Virus record (IMG/VR): IMGVR_UViG_3300042503_001396
Coordinates: 1 to 64,000 of that record
Length of the DNA stretch: 64,000 nt
From: a virus
Direction: 5' to 3' (one strand)
Of this stretch, positions 6,579 to 15,800 are shown piece by piece. Position numbers and translations under genes: made by a program. Under the pieces are notes generated by a model. It searched no databases. It saw only the letters and a list, made by a program, of their open reading frames with translations, and had not been told where the DNA came from. The stretch's first letter is position 1; each line of letters begins with the position of its first letter.

Positions 6579-6970
6579 TGGTCTTTCTCATCAGTCAGAA
6601 CAGTTCCCATAGGACCTTTTTTAAGTCGTGCCCACTCTTCTTCTGCTTCTCGCATATCATCAAACTTCTTCTTCAGGTCTTCACCCAAAGTCAGTTCAAA
6701 CTCATCAGCAACCTTACGCATATTTTCTACACTTTTCTCTTCACCAAATGCAAGACCACAACTACCTTTCATAATGCTGATTTCACTGTGACCCATTGCA
6801 CGAGCAACAGTCTCAAAGAAGCGAAACAGTTGATAAATGTTAAGGTCTTCGGCAGGAACCTGAAAAGTATAATGCTCTTCAGGGAGCACCGTATCATCAA
6901 AACCACTACTATAATTGGTGGAAGTCCATTCAGAATCAAACTGAACTTTCAGGGTTGCTTTGTAAGTCAT
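6566..6970 (-). CDS. Hypothetical 134-aa protein
   Basis: Begins MTYKATLKVQFDSEWTSTNY. The first half is beta-like, the second half a long acidic helix (residues about 80-120, with DLKKKFDDMREAEEEWARL). It heads the operon 6970 to 5555 under the promoter at 6993-6998. I recall similar proteins in other cyanophages but cannot name a function. Confidence 0.65.
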   Translation of the reverse strand: MTYKATLKVQFDSEWTSTNYSSGFDDTVLPEEHYTFQVPAEDLNIYQLFRFFETVARAMGHSEISIMKGSCGLAFGEEKSVENMRKVADEFELTLGEDLKKKFDDMREAEEEWARLKKGPMGTVLTDEKDQCDE

Positions 6971-6992
6971 TGGTCTGTTGTTGTACGAGAGT

Positions 6993-7045
6993 ATTATAGG
7001 GCATCATAGGAAACTTTGAAGTGTCCTTGTGCCAGTTCTTCAAGT
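6993..7045 (-). promoter_or_regulatory. Repeated terminator/promoter module, copy 5
   Basis: TATAAT 6993-6998, 27-bp spacer ending GATGCCC, box ACTTGAAGAACTGGCACAAG at 7026-7045 (perfectly matching copy 3 although the spacers differ). Confidence 0.6.
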
Positions 7046-7049
7046 GTCC

Positions 7050-7211
7050 TCACTTATCCCCCAACTTTACACCTATGTCTTTATCAGTTAGGTCATTATA
7101 TAAAAGTCTAGCAAAAATAAGGTGTGGTTTTTCTCTTGTTTCTATTGCGGAACTAGTTGCCACTGCCCAAATTATATCCAGTTCTCTTTTATCAGGTAAA
7201 GTCTTCATCAT
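7050..7211 (-). CDS. Hypothetical 53-aa protein
   Basis: ATG 7209-7211 (MMKTLPDKRELDIIWAVATS), stop TGA 7050-7052. It is a small helical protein with a C-terminal segment resembling a helix-turn (YNDLTDKDIGVKLG). It lies between the 111-aa gene and the module box. Function unknown. Confidence 0.55.
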   Translation of the reverse strand: MMKTLPDKRELDIIWAVATSSAIETREKPHLIFARLLYNDLTDKDIGVKLGDK

Positions 7212-7527
7212 TTAACTCCACATCATCAGTAAGTTCTTTAATTCTATCAAAGAAATCTTCATCAAGAGGATATACTTTTTCTTCACCACGATCGATTCTG
7301 TCGCACATTTCCATCAGGTACTCAAGAAACTCTTTGGGAAGGGTTTCATCAAGGTTGATAGAAGTCCAGAACCAATTATAACATTCTTCATATGGGTCAT
7401 CATTTTTTAAAAGAGCATAGTCCTTATAGTTTCCACTGATGAGATCTCGCCACATCTTGAAATTGTTTCCAATCTCACGCCAACCAGTTTGCAGGCAGTG
7501 ACCGAAATAATACTCAAACCAATTCAT
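7192..7527 (-). CDS. Hypothetical 111-aa protein
   Basis: The frame is open to 7578, but I prefer the ATG at 7525-7527 (MNWFEYYFGHCLQTGWREIG), which limits the overlap with the upstream gene to 14 bp. Its N-terminus has the same aromatic helix character as the 58-aa protein at 374-550. The C-terminus is acidic (ELTDDVELNDEDFT). Function unknown. Confidence 0.6.
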   Translation of the reverse strand: MNWFEYYFGHCLQTGWREIGNNFKMWRDLISGNYKDYALLKNDDPYEECYNWFWTSINLDETLPKEFLEYLMEMCDRIDRGEEKVYPLDEDFFDRIKELTDDVELNDEDFT

Positions 7528-7786
7528 TTTTTTGACCATAAAATAACTCATCACGCCAGTTACGACCAGCAATATCAAAAGTAAATCCTACTCTACCAAT
7601 AGAGAACAGGCAGGAGAACAGTTTACCATATCCCATAGAGATTTGCAAATAAGGAAACTCAATCCATTTTCCATATTCACCACAATCAATTGCAAATTGA
7701 AGAAGCGAATAATGTTTTGTGGTACAGAGAGTAAAATAATACTCTTTACCATAATCATCTCTCACTCCATAGTTAAAAAGTTTCAT
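7514..7786 (-). CDS. Hypothetical 90-aa protein, paralogue of 1547-1807
   Basis: Begins MKLFNYGVRDDYGKEYYFTL. It is beta-rich with a C-terminal CLFSIGRVGFTFDIAGRNW that parallels the 86-aa protein at 1547-1807. It shares one base with the upstream gene's end. Function unknown. Confidence 0.6.
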   Translation of the reverse strand: MKLFNYGVRDDYGKEYYFTLCTTKHYSLLQFAIDCGEYGKWIEFPYLQISMGYGKLFSCLFSIGRVGFTFDIAGRNWRDELFYGQKNELV

Positions 7787-8094
7787 CAGTCTCTCCTCAT
7801 ATCATCATCAGTTCTAAAAAAATCTGCAATATCATCCGGACCATCAAACCTTGTACGGTGCTCTGATGGGTCAGGATGCCCCAAATCCATAATATTTAAA
7901 AATTCATCCAGACTTCCTTCTTTCATATTGGGATTTGATGCCTTTCGTCTTGCCTGACGGAGTATTGTAGCGGCAGAACGATTTGCTTTTGCAAGTTTTT
8001 CTGCCCAGATCATATCTTCCAGAGTTACTTCCCCACCATTTACAATTCTGTCACAAATAAATTCAAGGCGAAAACGATATTTTGTAGAAAGCAT
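7786..8094 (-). CDS. Hypothetical 102-aa protein
   Basis: Begins MLSTKYRFRLEFICDRIVNG. It is helical and charged: an N-terminal 60 residues rich in Arg and Ala (LAKANRSAATILRQARRKA), then an Asp-rich C-terminus. The basic helical part could contact nucleic acid (inference). No family recognised. Confidence 0.6.
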   Translation of the reverse strand: MLSTKYRFRLEFICDRIVNGGEVTLEDMIWAEKLAKANRSAATILRQARRKASNPNMKEGSLDEFLNIMDLGHPDPSEHRTRFDGPDDIADFFRTDDDMRRD

Positions 8095-8113
8095 AAGTTT
8101 TTTTAGATTTGAG

Positions 8114-8353
8114 TTATTTATTTTTAAATTCTATCTCTTTTTGCATCTCTTTTGCAAGTTTATATGCTCGTCTCCACATTAAATACTTCACAATCGGATT
8201 TGCAGGATTGTGAAGTATCCACCACTTTGTTTTTTCGTATTGAACTCTAGCAAGTTGAGTCAGCATATAAAATGCTCTCGCTACTGATTGGTCTGTAACA
8301 ATCAAATATCCAATACAAAAGAATATAATGAAGTAAATGTATAGAGGAGTCAT
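8114..8353 (-). CDS. Membrane protein, 79 aa
   Basis: Begins MTPLYIYFIIFFCIGYLIVT. The first 18 residues are a membrane segment. The rest is a basic, Tyr/Trp-rich cytoplasmic-type tail ending in a charged helix (AKEMQKEIEFKNK). Function unknown. Confidence 0.6.
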   Translation of the reverse strand: MTPLYIYFIIFFCIGYLIVTDQSVARAFYMLTQLARVQYEKTKWWILHNPANPIVKYLMWRRAYKLAKEMQKEIEFKNK

Positions 8354-8354
8354 T

Positions 8355-8519
8355 TTAATCTTTTTTAATCTTCACGGGACAGGTTGGAATTACTTTTTTT
8401 ATTTCTTCAATAAGTTCAGTTTTAATATAATTTGGCAAATTTCTTTGAGATTGAATGCGACTCAAAATGTTTTGTGCTTGACTACAAGTAATCGTTGTAG
8501 TAAGAAATAGAGCAATCAT
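8355..8519 (-). CDS. Small exported protein, 54 aa
   Basis: ATG 8517-8519 (MIALFLTTTITCSQAQNILS), stop TAA 8355-8357. A short hydrophobic leader ends in TITCSQA, which could be a signal or lipoprotein-type sequence, followed by a charged helix and a second Cys (VIPTCPVKIKKD). A late-type promoter motif lies just upstream at 8543-8550. The pattern of leader, Cys, helix, Cys is one I associate with small cyanophage proteins; function unknown. Confidence 0.6.
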   Translation of the reverse strand: MIALFLTTTITCSQAQNILSRIQSQRNLPNYIKTELIEEIKKVIPTCPVKIKKD

Positions 8520-8542
8520 CGATCTCTTTGATTCTTAAAGAT

Positions 8543-8550
8543 TATTTATT
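8543..8550 (-). promoter_or_regulatory. Late-type promoter motif AATAAATA
   Basis: AATAAATA on the minus strand, one mismatch from the T4 late consensus, 24 bp before the ATG of the 54-aa gene. It overlaps the TAA stop of the upstream gene. Confidence 0.4.
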
Positions 8551-8752
8551 GGGCAAATCCCTTACTCTTAACTTTTTGTTTATCTTTGACGATTATAACA
8601 TCTAAAAAATCTGGAATCTGACTGTTTTGATACCAATACACCTGAGTGTCCTCCCAATTGTCGAAAAATACCTTTTTGCTATTTTTCAGCACAACTTCAT
8701 AGTCGTGCTTATCATAAGGAGCATCAGAGGTGCAAGTGAATAGTTGAGTCAT
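8546..8752 (-). CDS. Hypothetical 68-aa protein
   Basis: Begins MTQLFTCTSDAPYDKHDYEV. It looks like a small alpha/beta protein containing VVLKNSKKVFFDNWEDTQVYW. I recall this sequence type as conserved in T4-like cyanophages, without a known role. It overlaps the upstream gene by 4 bp. Confidence 0.6.
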   Translation of the reverse strand: MTQLFTCTSDAPYDKHDYEVVLKNSKKVFFDNWEDTQVYWYQNSQIPDFLDVIIVKDKQKVKSKGFAQ

Positions 8753-8973
8753 AGAAACTTATCCAGTGAAGAAAGCGATGCACCTTTTGCGGACTTTTGA
8801 ATGTAGGTTTTTGCGGACTTATAATTGTTGCAAGTGTGAACTTGTTGCCCTTCGTGAAGAATTACAAACTTCTTTCCACAGGGAACTGCTACCCATTCAC
8901 CATTTTTGGTTACATATCCATTAGGATCTCCTGGTGTTGGATTTAGAAGAGTTTCATTTTGTACATTATTCAT
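8749..8973 (-). CDS. Hypothetical 74-aa protein
   Basis: The frame is open further upstream to 9246 but there overlaps the 46-aa gene and the helicase. The ATG at 8971-8973 (MNNVQNETLLNPTPGDPNGY) overlaps the upstream TAA as TAATG, which fits this operon. The product carries a beta pattern (EWVAVPCGKKFVILHEGQQV) and a basic C-terminus. Function unknown. Confidence 0.6.
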   Translation of the reverse strand: MNNVQNETLLNPTPGDPNGYVTKNGEWVAVPCGKKFVILHEGQQVHTCNNYKSAKTYIQKSAKGASLSSLDKFL

Positions 8974-9113
8974 TAAAACACAATTGTAGAGGACATTACA
9001 CGGGCATTTGGATATTGAGAAAGAGCAACCTGAATTGCTTCTTGACGATTGCGAGCATAACATTCCACATAGAATGTTTGACCACTGACCATACAGGTGA
9101 CACGATGTTTCAT
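8973..9113 (-). CDS. Hypothetical 46-aa protein
   Basis: ATG 9111-9113 (MKHRVTCMVSGQTFYVECYA), stop TAA 8973-8975, preceded by a GAGG ribosome site. The pattern strand-strand-helix with ARNRQEAIQVALSQYPNARV resembles small DUF-type domains in cyanophages. It is the first small gene after the helicase. Function unknown. Confidence 0.55.
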   Translation of the reverse strand: MKHRVTCMVSGQTFYVECYARNRQEAIQVALSQYPNARVMSSTIVF

Positions 9114-9124
9114 AATTAAATACC

Positions 9125-10363
9125 TCAGCGTTTGATGGTGGAGATTGCAGGTTCGCCTTGAACAAAAATTGTCTCAGCGACACTCTGCAATCGTTTGGCG
9201 GTTGCAATACCAGTATTACTATACACGGGAACATGAATGAAACCATAGGACTTCACATAATCTTCCGTTTTACCAGGAGTCAAAGTCCCTTCTGAGAGGC
9301 GCTTAGAATCGTCTGGATGGAGGCGAATCACCCTACCGATGGTCTGTGCCATAGCAATGTAATCCATGTTCCTCATGAGGACACAGGAGGTCAATCCTGG
9401 GCAGTTGATACCTTCAGAAAGAATACTATAGTGAAGAATGATGAACTTCTTTGCAGGATCCTTACCCCATGCAGTCAAAGTGTCAAAGAATACTTCACGG
9501 GAAACCTTTTGATTGTTGATGAATGCACCATACTTAGCAGTCACCCACAGTACATCATAACCATAAGACTGAACCTCTGACATAAAATCAGTTTCTGCAA
9601 GCATACGAATCAATACTTTGGTATTCGGTGCTGCCACCAGAACCTTCTGCATGTTATCTTCATTAAGAATCGTGTCCAGAAGAGTCATGCAATCACGTTC
9701 TGCTGCATCATCTTTGTCACGAATCGAATCAATCTTCTGAACATTGATTTGAGGTTGAACAATAAATCCACCCTCTACAAGTTCAGGAGCAGGAACATTG
9801 CAGATCACCTGACCATACACTGATCCATCATTCATACCAGGTTTGGAAATCGTAGCAGAATGCTTAGGAGTAGCAGTGAAGAAATAGCAACGATCAGCAG
9901 TAGCAGAGAAGTGTTTTGTAGCAGGGAAAAAGTGATTCTTAACGCTGTTGTGTGCTTCATCAAAGTAAATAGTATCAACGTGAATATCTGCTTGCTGAAG
10001 ACGTTGCAGAGAGTTGTAGGTAGTGAAGATCAGTTTGTGACCTTTGACCTGATAATTCCAAGCAAAGATCTTACTGGGATTAGTCGTGCTAAAGTGATGT
10101 GTCTCACCAGAGTGTACATGCATCACAGAAGCATTGGTGATGTGCTCCAAGAATTCTGCAGACAACTGCTCTGCAAGCATGATACGTGGAGCAACCACTA
10201 CAATTGTTTGAGGATCGCTATTGGAAAACTCTCTGATAGCATCAGCAATCATGGTCAGAGTTTTACCAGAACCGGTTGGCATGATTAGTTGACCAATGCA
10301 ATACTTGATCATGGCATCAAGACCACGTTGCTGGTGAGGTCGGAGTTGGATCACTGGTTTCAT
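9125..10363 (-). CDS. SF2 DEAH-box helicase
   Basis: A 412-aa superfamily 2 helicase. It has a Q-motif-like RPHQQRGLDAM (8-18), Walker A MPTGSGKT (28-35), DEAH (135-138), FTATP (162-166) and a C-terminal motif VI QTIGRVIRLHP. This is the core of restriction-type (Res subunit) and UvsW-like helicases. It is shorter than T4 UvsW and lacks the N-terminal domain I would expect there, so I do not call it uvsW. Likely role: remodelling branched or recombination DNA in the infected cell. It has its own promoter behind a strong terminator. Confidence 0.85.
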   Translation of the reverse strand: MKPVIQLRPHQQRGLDAMIKYCIGQLIMPTGSGKTLTMIADAIREFSNSDPQTIVVVAPRIMLAEQLSAEFLEHITNASVMHVHSGETHHFSTTNPSKIFAWNYQVKGHKLIFTTYNSLQRLQQADIHVDTIYFDEAHNSVKNHFFPATKHFSATADRCYFFTATPKHSATISKPGMNDGSVYGQVICNVPAPELVEGGFIVQPQINVQKIDSIRDKDDAAERDCMTLLDTILNEDNMQKVLVAAPNTKVLIRMLAETDFMSEVQSYGYDVLWVTAKYGAFINNQKVSREVFFDTLTAWGKDPAKKFIILHYSILSEGINCPGLTSCVLMRNMDYIAMAQTIGRVIRLHPDDSKRLSEGTLTPGKTEDYVKSYGFIHVPVYSNTGIATAKRLQSVAETIFVQGEPAISTIKR

Positions 10364-10376
10364 TGCGTATGAGGAT

Positions 10377-10382
10377 ATTATA
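10377..10382 (-). promoter_or_regulatory. -10 box for the helicase operon (module copy 6)
   Basis: TATAAT preceded by GATGC as in the other modules. A variant of the conserved box (ending GGACACTTAAG) lies at about 10412-10431, 29 bp upstream. Here the spacer is filled by the strong terminator at 10388-10409. Confidence 0.55.
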
Positions 10383-10387
10383 GCATC

Positions 10388-10409
10388 AAAAAACCCCCTA
10401 TGCAGGGGG
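10388..10409 (-). terminator. Rho-independent terminator of the fibre operon
   Basis: On the minus strand CCCCCT-GCAT-AGGGGG is followed directly by TTTTTT: a 6-bp GC-rich stem with a 4-base loop and U-tract. It ends transcripts coming from the fibre gene at 10490-12289. Confidence 0.9.
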
Positions 10410-10489
10410 TGGAGTGGACGGTCTCTTAAGTGTCCTATGAAGCTTTAGATTCTCATCTTCAACCGGGACAAAGGTAGTCTATATGGTTT

Positions 10490-12289
10490 TTAGTAGAGTG
10501 TCAAGCTTGTAGATCCAACACCAACAACTGTGAATGTTAGAGTGTTTCCAGATACTGTAATTTTTACTGGATTTGTAACTCCAATACCACTTGTAAATCC
10601 ATTTTGTGATGTAGTTACACCAGTAACATTCAGTTGTGTTAGAGATCCTGTACCACCATTTACATTTGTTGCTGTTGTTGCAGTTCCTGTTAGGTTTCCA
10701 ACAAAAGTTGTTGCTGTTACAATACCAGTGCTATTGATATTAGTAATGTTGGCATTTGTAGCAATGAGATTTGATCCTTGAATAGTTCCAGATGCTCTTA
10801 GTCCACTTGCGGTGATAGCAACACCTGGACCAAATACAGGATCTCCACCAACAAAGAATTCATATGAGTTGCTGGAAATTGTACTTGTGGATATTCCTAA
10901 TCTTGATAAAGTTGTGATTCCAAGGTTTCCTGTGAGAGATCCATTGAATGTAATATCTCCAGTTACATTCAAATTGTTTGAAACAATTAGATTACTACTA
11001 ATCGTTGTAATTCCAGTAATATAAGAAGTTCCTACTACATATAATTTACTCGTTGGGTTAGTGATACCTAGTCCCAGATTTCCATTATAAGTAAGAGACA
11101 TTACTGGACTTGAAGGATTTTGTCCATAAATCCAATGGAAAGCACCAGTTCCTAATCCTGCAGTTCCATAGTCAAGATAATAGTTGACATTTCCAGCAGT
11201 TGAGTTTATAATATCTAAAGATGTTGGAGTACTATACAAATAGAATGTATCTGTATTTCCAGTTCTTACTTCTGCACTTCTACCTATACCAATTGTAGCA
11301 ATATTATTTCTACTGATTACACGGATTGAAGAAATGCCTAATTTATTAACTTCAATATCTGCTTCTGGTTCTGAGGTGGTTCCTACCCCAACTTTTGCAG
11401 GGAAACCAACAACATAAAGTGCTTGTGTTACTGTTGCAATTCCAGTTGATGTAAATCCACTATTTACCGATCCAACTGAAACAGTACCTCCAGAAGTTAA
11501 AGTTGTTGCTGTCGTTGCGGTTCCTGTTAGGTTTCCTTCAAATGTAGTGGCGGTTATAACTCCAACAGAGATATTAGAAGGAAGTCTAGAATTACTTAAT
11601 GTTCCAGATGTAATGTTATCTGCACTAATAGCGGTTAGACCTGCACCAGATCCAACAAAAGATGATGCTGTAATGATACCTGATAATCTAATACTTGATG
11701 GGAAGAATGAAGTGCTTAAAGTTCCCGATGTTATATTAGAAGCATTAAGTGCTGATAAATTAACACCACTTCCAGAAAAAGATGTTGCAGTAACTATTCC
11801 ATTACTATAAACATCACCTGTAGAATTGATACCAATACCCGAAGAATATACAAGAGGATTTGCTCCGACTTGTAAAGAAAATGCAGGGTTTGTGGTTGCT
11901 ATTCCCACATTTCCTACAGCGTAAATTCTAGAAAAACCTGCTCCTGGATTTGCATCTACCCACTGTGATGTTGGTAGGTTTGATAATTTAGAACCGTCTC
12001 CATAATAAGTTACAACTCCAGAAGTGGCAGTTATAATTCCTGAAGTTATTGATGTTATACCAATGTTTATTGTTGTAAATGAGGAAATTCCAGATAGATT
12101 GAAAATTTGAGTTTTTATTTCTGTAGCACTCAAAATTCCAACTACTCTTGCGTCTCCGTAGACATTTAACAAGTAGTCTTTTGGTATAGTTGTTCCAATA
12201 CCAACTAGACCATTTTCATTGACAATAAAATTATCATTATCAACTTGAACTCCATTCCTAAAATTAAATGATTTGTTATAATTTGCCAT
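10490..12289 (-). CDS. Tail-fibre-like repeat protein, 599 aa
   Basis: Begins MANYNKSFNFRNGVQVDNDN. It is built from repeats rich in Gly, Thr, Ser and Ile, such as NITSGTLSNSRLPSN and TATTFVGNLTGTATTAT, typical of phage fibres and adhesins with beta-helical or trimeric folds. A segment VGIGTTIPKDYLLNVYGDA resembles the repeat seen in the other fibre proteins here. It is the last gene of the operon before the terminator at 10388-10409 and has a late promoter at 12307-12314. Role: probably part of the receptor-binding apparatus. Confidence 0.75.
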   Translation of the reverse strand: MANYNKSFNFRNGVQVDNDNFIVNENGLVGIGTTIPKDYLLNVYGDARVVGILSATEIKTQIFNLSGISSFTTINIGITSITSGIITATSGVVTYYGDGSKLSNLPTSQWVDANPGAGFSRIYAVGNVGIATTNPAFSLQVGANPLVYSSGIGINSTGDVYSNGIVTATSFSGSGVNLSALNASNITSGTLSTSFFPSSIRLSGIITASSFVGSGAGLTAISADNITSGTLSNSRLPSNISVGVITATTFEGNLTGTATTATTLTSGGTVSVGSVNSGFTSTGIATVTQALYVVGFPAKVGVGTTSEPEADIEVNKLGISSIRVISRNNIATIGIGRSAEVRTGNTDTFYLYSTPTSLDIINSTAGNVNYYLDYGTAGLGTGAFHWIYGQNPSSPVMSLTYNGNLGLGITNPTSKLYVVGTSYITGITTISSNLIVSNNLNVTGDITFNGSLTGNLGITTLSRLGISTSTISSNSYEFFVGGDPVFGPGVAITASGLRASGTIQGSNLIATNANITNINSTGIVTATTFVGNLTGTATTATNVNGGTGSLTQLNVTGVTTSQNGFTSGIGVTNPVKITVSGNTLTFTVVGVGSTSLTLY

Positions 12290-12306
12290 CTTGGAGACTT
12301 TTTAAG

Positions 12307-12314
12307 TATTTATG
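12307..12314 (-). promoter_or_regulatory. Late promoter CATAAATA
   Basis: CATAAATA followed by C, 18 bp before the ATG at 12289. It overlaps the TAA stop of the upstream collar protein (TCA TAA ATA). Confidence 0.6.
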
Positions 12315-12804
12315 AAACTCTCATAATGAAAGCAAGAGCATAGTATGGAGGTCTGTTTTCGTGTGCTTCTCCTCCACCTTGTGCATTAAATGTTATTCCT
12401 GTAGTGTTAGGTCCGCTCTGCGAATCAGACGTATTGCTACCACCACCTCCAACAGAATTTCCAGGACCTCCGATCTGGTTATAAAGTTGGTGAGAGTGTC
12501 CAGGATCATTAAAATTGTGATTGTGAGAAGGAATTTGTGCTATTGTAAGACCAACACTATTAGCACCACCATTATCTCCTGGACTATATCCTGTTGTTCC
12601 TGCTACAGTGGGATTATCTCCACCAGCACCAACGATAAATCTTTCTCTTAAATCTGGAGTTCCTCCAGAACCATTGCAAAGTGCCCATCCAGTTGGAATG
12701 GTTGCAATGGATCCAGACCACATAATAATTCCACCAATTGGAATTGTTCCTGATGCCTCGTTTCCAAAAGTATCGCCTAATAAAGTTGCTTGTGTAACTG
12801 ACAT
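12310..12804 (-). CDS. Tail-collar domain protein, 164 aa
   Basis: Begins MSVTQATLLGDTFGNEASGT. It contains the phage tail-collar / microcystin-dependent protein motif: GGIIMWSGSIATIPTGWALC (25-44), LRERFIVGAGG, and a His-rich IPSHNHNFNDPGHSHQL. The family forms the receptor-facing tip of short or long fibres. The same C-terminal module ends the 2016-aa and 1353-aa proteins nearby, so it may act as an extra tip or a chaperone-like partner. A good AAGGAGAT ribosome site precedes the start. Confidence 0.85.
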   Translation of the reverse strand: MSVTQATLLGDTFGNEASGTIPIGGIIMWSGSIATIPTGWALCNGSGGTPDLRERFIVGAGGDNPTVAGTTGYSPGDNGGANSVGLTIAQIPSHNHNFNDPGHSHQLYNQIGGPGNSVGGGGSNTSDSQSGPNTTGITFNAQGGGEAHENRPPYYALAFIMRVS

Positions 12805-12822
12805 AATTCTTATCTCCTTATA

Positions 12823-15800
12823 TTAGTATTTAATCACTGGAAGCATTCCAACATATGGTGGAAGGTTTGCATTTGTTGTATTACCTGCAGTTCCTTCGTA
12901 ATTAACTGTGATGTTTGCATATCCAGTACTTGTATTTCTCGTAAACTCAAAATTTGTTCGATCATCTGGGCTTCCACTTTGATTCTGTTCTGGACCACTA
13001 CCTGATGGCCATTGCGATCCAACAAAATTGTGTGTATGTCCTGAATCACTAGCAGTATGATTGTGATAAGGAATAATCGCGTCCTTATTACCACCAGTAA
13101 CACCAGGAACTGCAGAATAACCGGCAAAATTATTAACTAGATTTGGAAGTCTTCCTGCAGCACCATAAGTTGAACCTAAGAAACTGCGAAGAGATTGTAA
13201 AAGAGAAGCATTGACTCCTTGGAATGTGCCACTTGTAGGGATATCTGCACCGTTACAGATTAGATACCCTTCTGGAGCATGATATGTTGTTGCTCCAATT
13301 GTTGCGCTACCTCCTGTTGCAGTGTCTGCAGAAGACGCTGCCATATAGAAGAAAGAACCAATTGGAGTACCAGGTGCCCATTTAACACCAGTTGCTTGAG
13401 TATCATCTGCAGTTAATACTGTACCATTTGCACCAACCGTAAGTCTTGCAGCAGTGTTATTTTCAGTTGCAACAAGAATCTGACCCTTTGTATCCCAATC
13501 AATATTAGAAACCAGAGATCCTTGTCCACCAAGAGCAACAATAAAGCAATTGACACCAGATGCGGGAGGAGTTGTGAATCTAATTGTACTTGTATTTGCA
13601 CCAGCAGAAGTTACAATTAAGAAGTCTGCACCAGGTTTTTGGATAACACCTCCTACAGATACAATTAAGTTTGCAGAACTTCCAGCAGGAATATATGCTG
13701 TTCCAGCAATACGAAGAGTGAAGTCTGTTGTAGACCCATTAAAAGATCCGGAAATATCATCACAAATCAGAGAGTTTCCAAGTGGAAAATCTCCAGTAAC
13801 TGATGCAGAGTCTGCAGGAATATATCCTAGAGCATTCTGAACTTCACGGAAAGTAATAAAGTCCTGTTCCCCATCAGCACGAAGCATTTTAAATGTTGGT
13901 GTTCCATTTAAAGAAACACTTTGGGGAGTAGTTGCCTTAAACTTGGGAGATGTGATTCCTTCAGAACCCAATACAGTAAGGGTACTTCCAATACTTGCAT
14001 TTCCAGTTACAGTCAAACCAAGAGAAGTAACAGTCTTAGCAACTCCAACTCCACCTAATACTCTTAATGCACCTGTTGAAGTTGAAGTTGAATCTGTGAG
14101 ATTTGATAGTAAAACACTTCCAGTAAATGCAGTGTTGCCAGCAACATTTAAGTTTTCACCAACTCCAACTCCACCCTTAACAGTCAGAGCACCTTTACCA
14201 GTTGAGTCTGATGAGGTAGTGTTTGTAACTCTGACTTGCCCACTAAAAGTGGAAGTATCTTTGCTTCTGATTTGTCTGTTAAATGTAACCGGACCATCAA
14301 ACTGAGAGAGTACAGTACCAGAATCTCCACCTTCAACGAGAAGTCTTTCCTTAACAGTTACTTCGTCATAAACAACGCTTGACTTAGAAGGATCTTCACC
14401 AGTGACAGTTGGTGATGGAATATCATAAGAAGTAACCTCACCAGATGATGAAGAAGTCTTTGTATTTCCACTAAAGAAGTCACCACTGTTATTCATTCCA
14501 GTGTATACAACAATACCACCCGATCTTTCTTGAGACTGAACTAAGAAATCTTCTCTTTCTGTGAGCGACTTGACTTGAACTTGTGGTAAACCTGTGGAGT
14601 AGTTGCCTGGGCCATATCCAAGATATTCAAAAGTATGTCCCGAAGCACGAAGAATCGAAGGTCTGCGGAATTCAACTGCAATTGGATTGATTTTACGAAT
14701 CAAAGATCCTGCGTCGTGAGACTCTTTACGAGTTCCAAGAGAACCACGAATCACTGTAAATTGAGAATTATTACTTGAAGAGGTAATTCTCATAATTTCA
14801 TTATCAACCTGAATATAAGATCCTAATGGGAATCTTGCATCAGTGCCAATTCCAGAGTTAATTGATGAAACTACTAAAGTATTTGCAGAGGAGTCATCTG
14901 AAATTGCCGTGGTCAGTCTTATAAATTCATTGCCATAGAATGAAACTTGACGAATACCAAAGTTTTCTTCTCTTACATCGGAAATCGCATCATTTGAAGA
15001 GAATCCGTGCTTGAGAATATAACCATCTACAGCACTCAAGGACTTATTAGTAATAGCAGTAAATGTGGTTACACCTACTCTTTCCTTTACTACGTAATCG
15101 CCAAGATTATTATTTGTAGAATTGATAACTCTAAACTTATTACCTTTCAACAATCCGTGAGGAGTTGCTGTTGTAAAGGTAGTAATACCTGTTGCAGAAA
15201 TATAAGGTGAAGTACTAATTTTAGACGATGATCCAACTACAAATGCATATTGCCCTGCGGTTGGTGTTGGGTCTCCAGAAGTCTTAGCAACTGAAATTTG
15301 TGTTTGGGAGTTAATTGCACTAATTCTATAATATCCATCAGTTACTGTACCAACACCAGTAACTTGAACTACGTCACCAATATTTGTGGAGATTCCTGCT
15401 GTTGCAATTGTATATGTTGCATTTCCATTTCCAGCACCAACTCTTGAAGAATCCAGATAGAGAACTTCACCATTTGTGTATCCAGAACCACCAGAAATAA
15501 CTACTACAGAACTTACATTTCCTCCAGATTCTACAACTACTTTTGCAGTTGCTCCCTTCCAAGTTCCTACAGAAGGATTTGCATCAGTGTTTAATAGTTT
15601 TACATCATAGTGAGTTCCAGGAATATAGTTTGTGTTGGGAGTATATAAAGTTCCTGTGACGACACTACCAAGTCCATGTCTTCTTCCAAATGTAAGAGTT
15701 GCACTTGTTGATGATACTGAAGAAACAGAAGAAATTGTTTGTCCAATTCCAAGAGCAATTGAAAGTTTATCTACAGTTTCTCTAGTAATACTTTTCTTCA

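Noticed and set aside
6076-6612. Long plus-strand frame of 178 codons
   Set aside because: It is antisense to three well-packed minus-strand genes with 4-13 bp overlaps and has Arg/Ser/Cys-rich shadow composition.
8749-9246. 165-aa reading of the gene ending at 8749
   Set aside because: The upstream part overlaps two other genes in other frames; the TAATG-coupled ATG at 8973 explains it better.
9125-10363. Assignment as UvsW
   Set aside because: The helicase core fits SF2, but the protein is shorter and lacks the N-terminal domain expected of UvsW, so only the superfamily is claimed.
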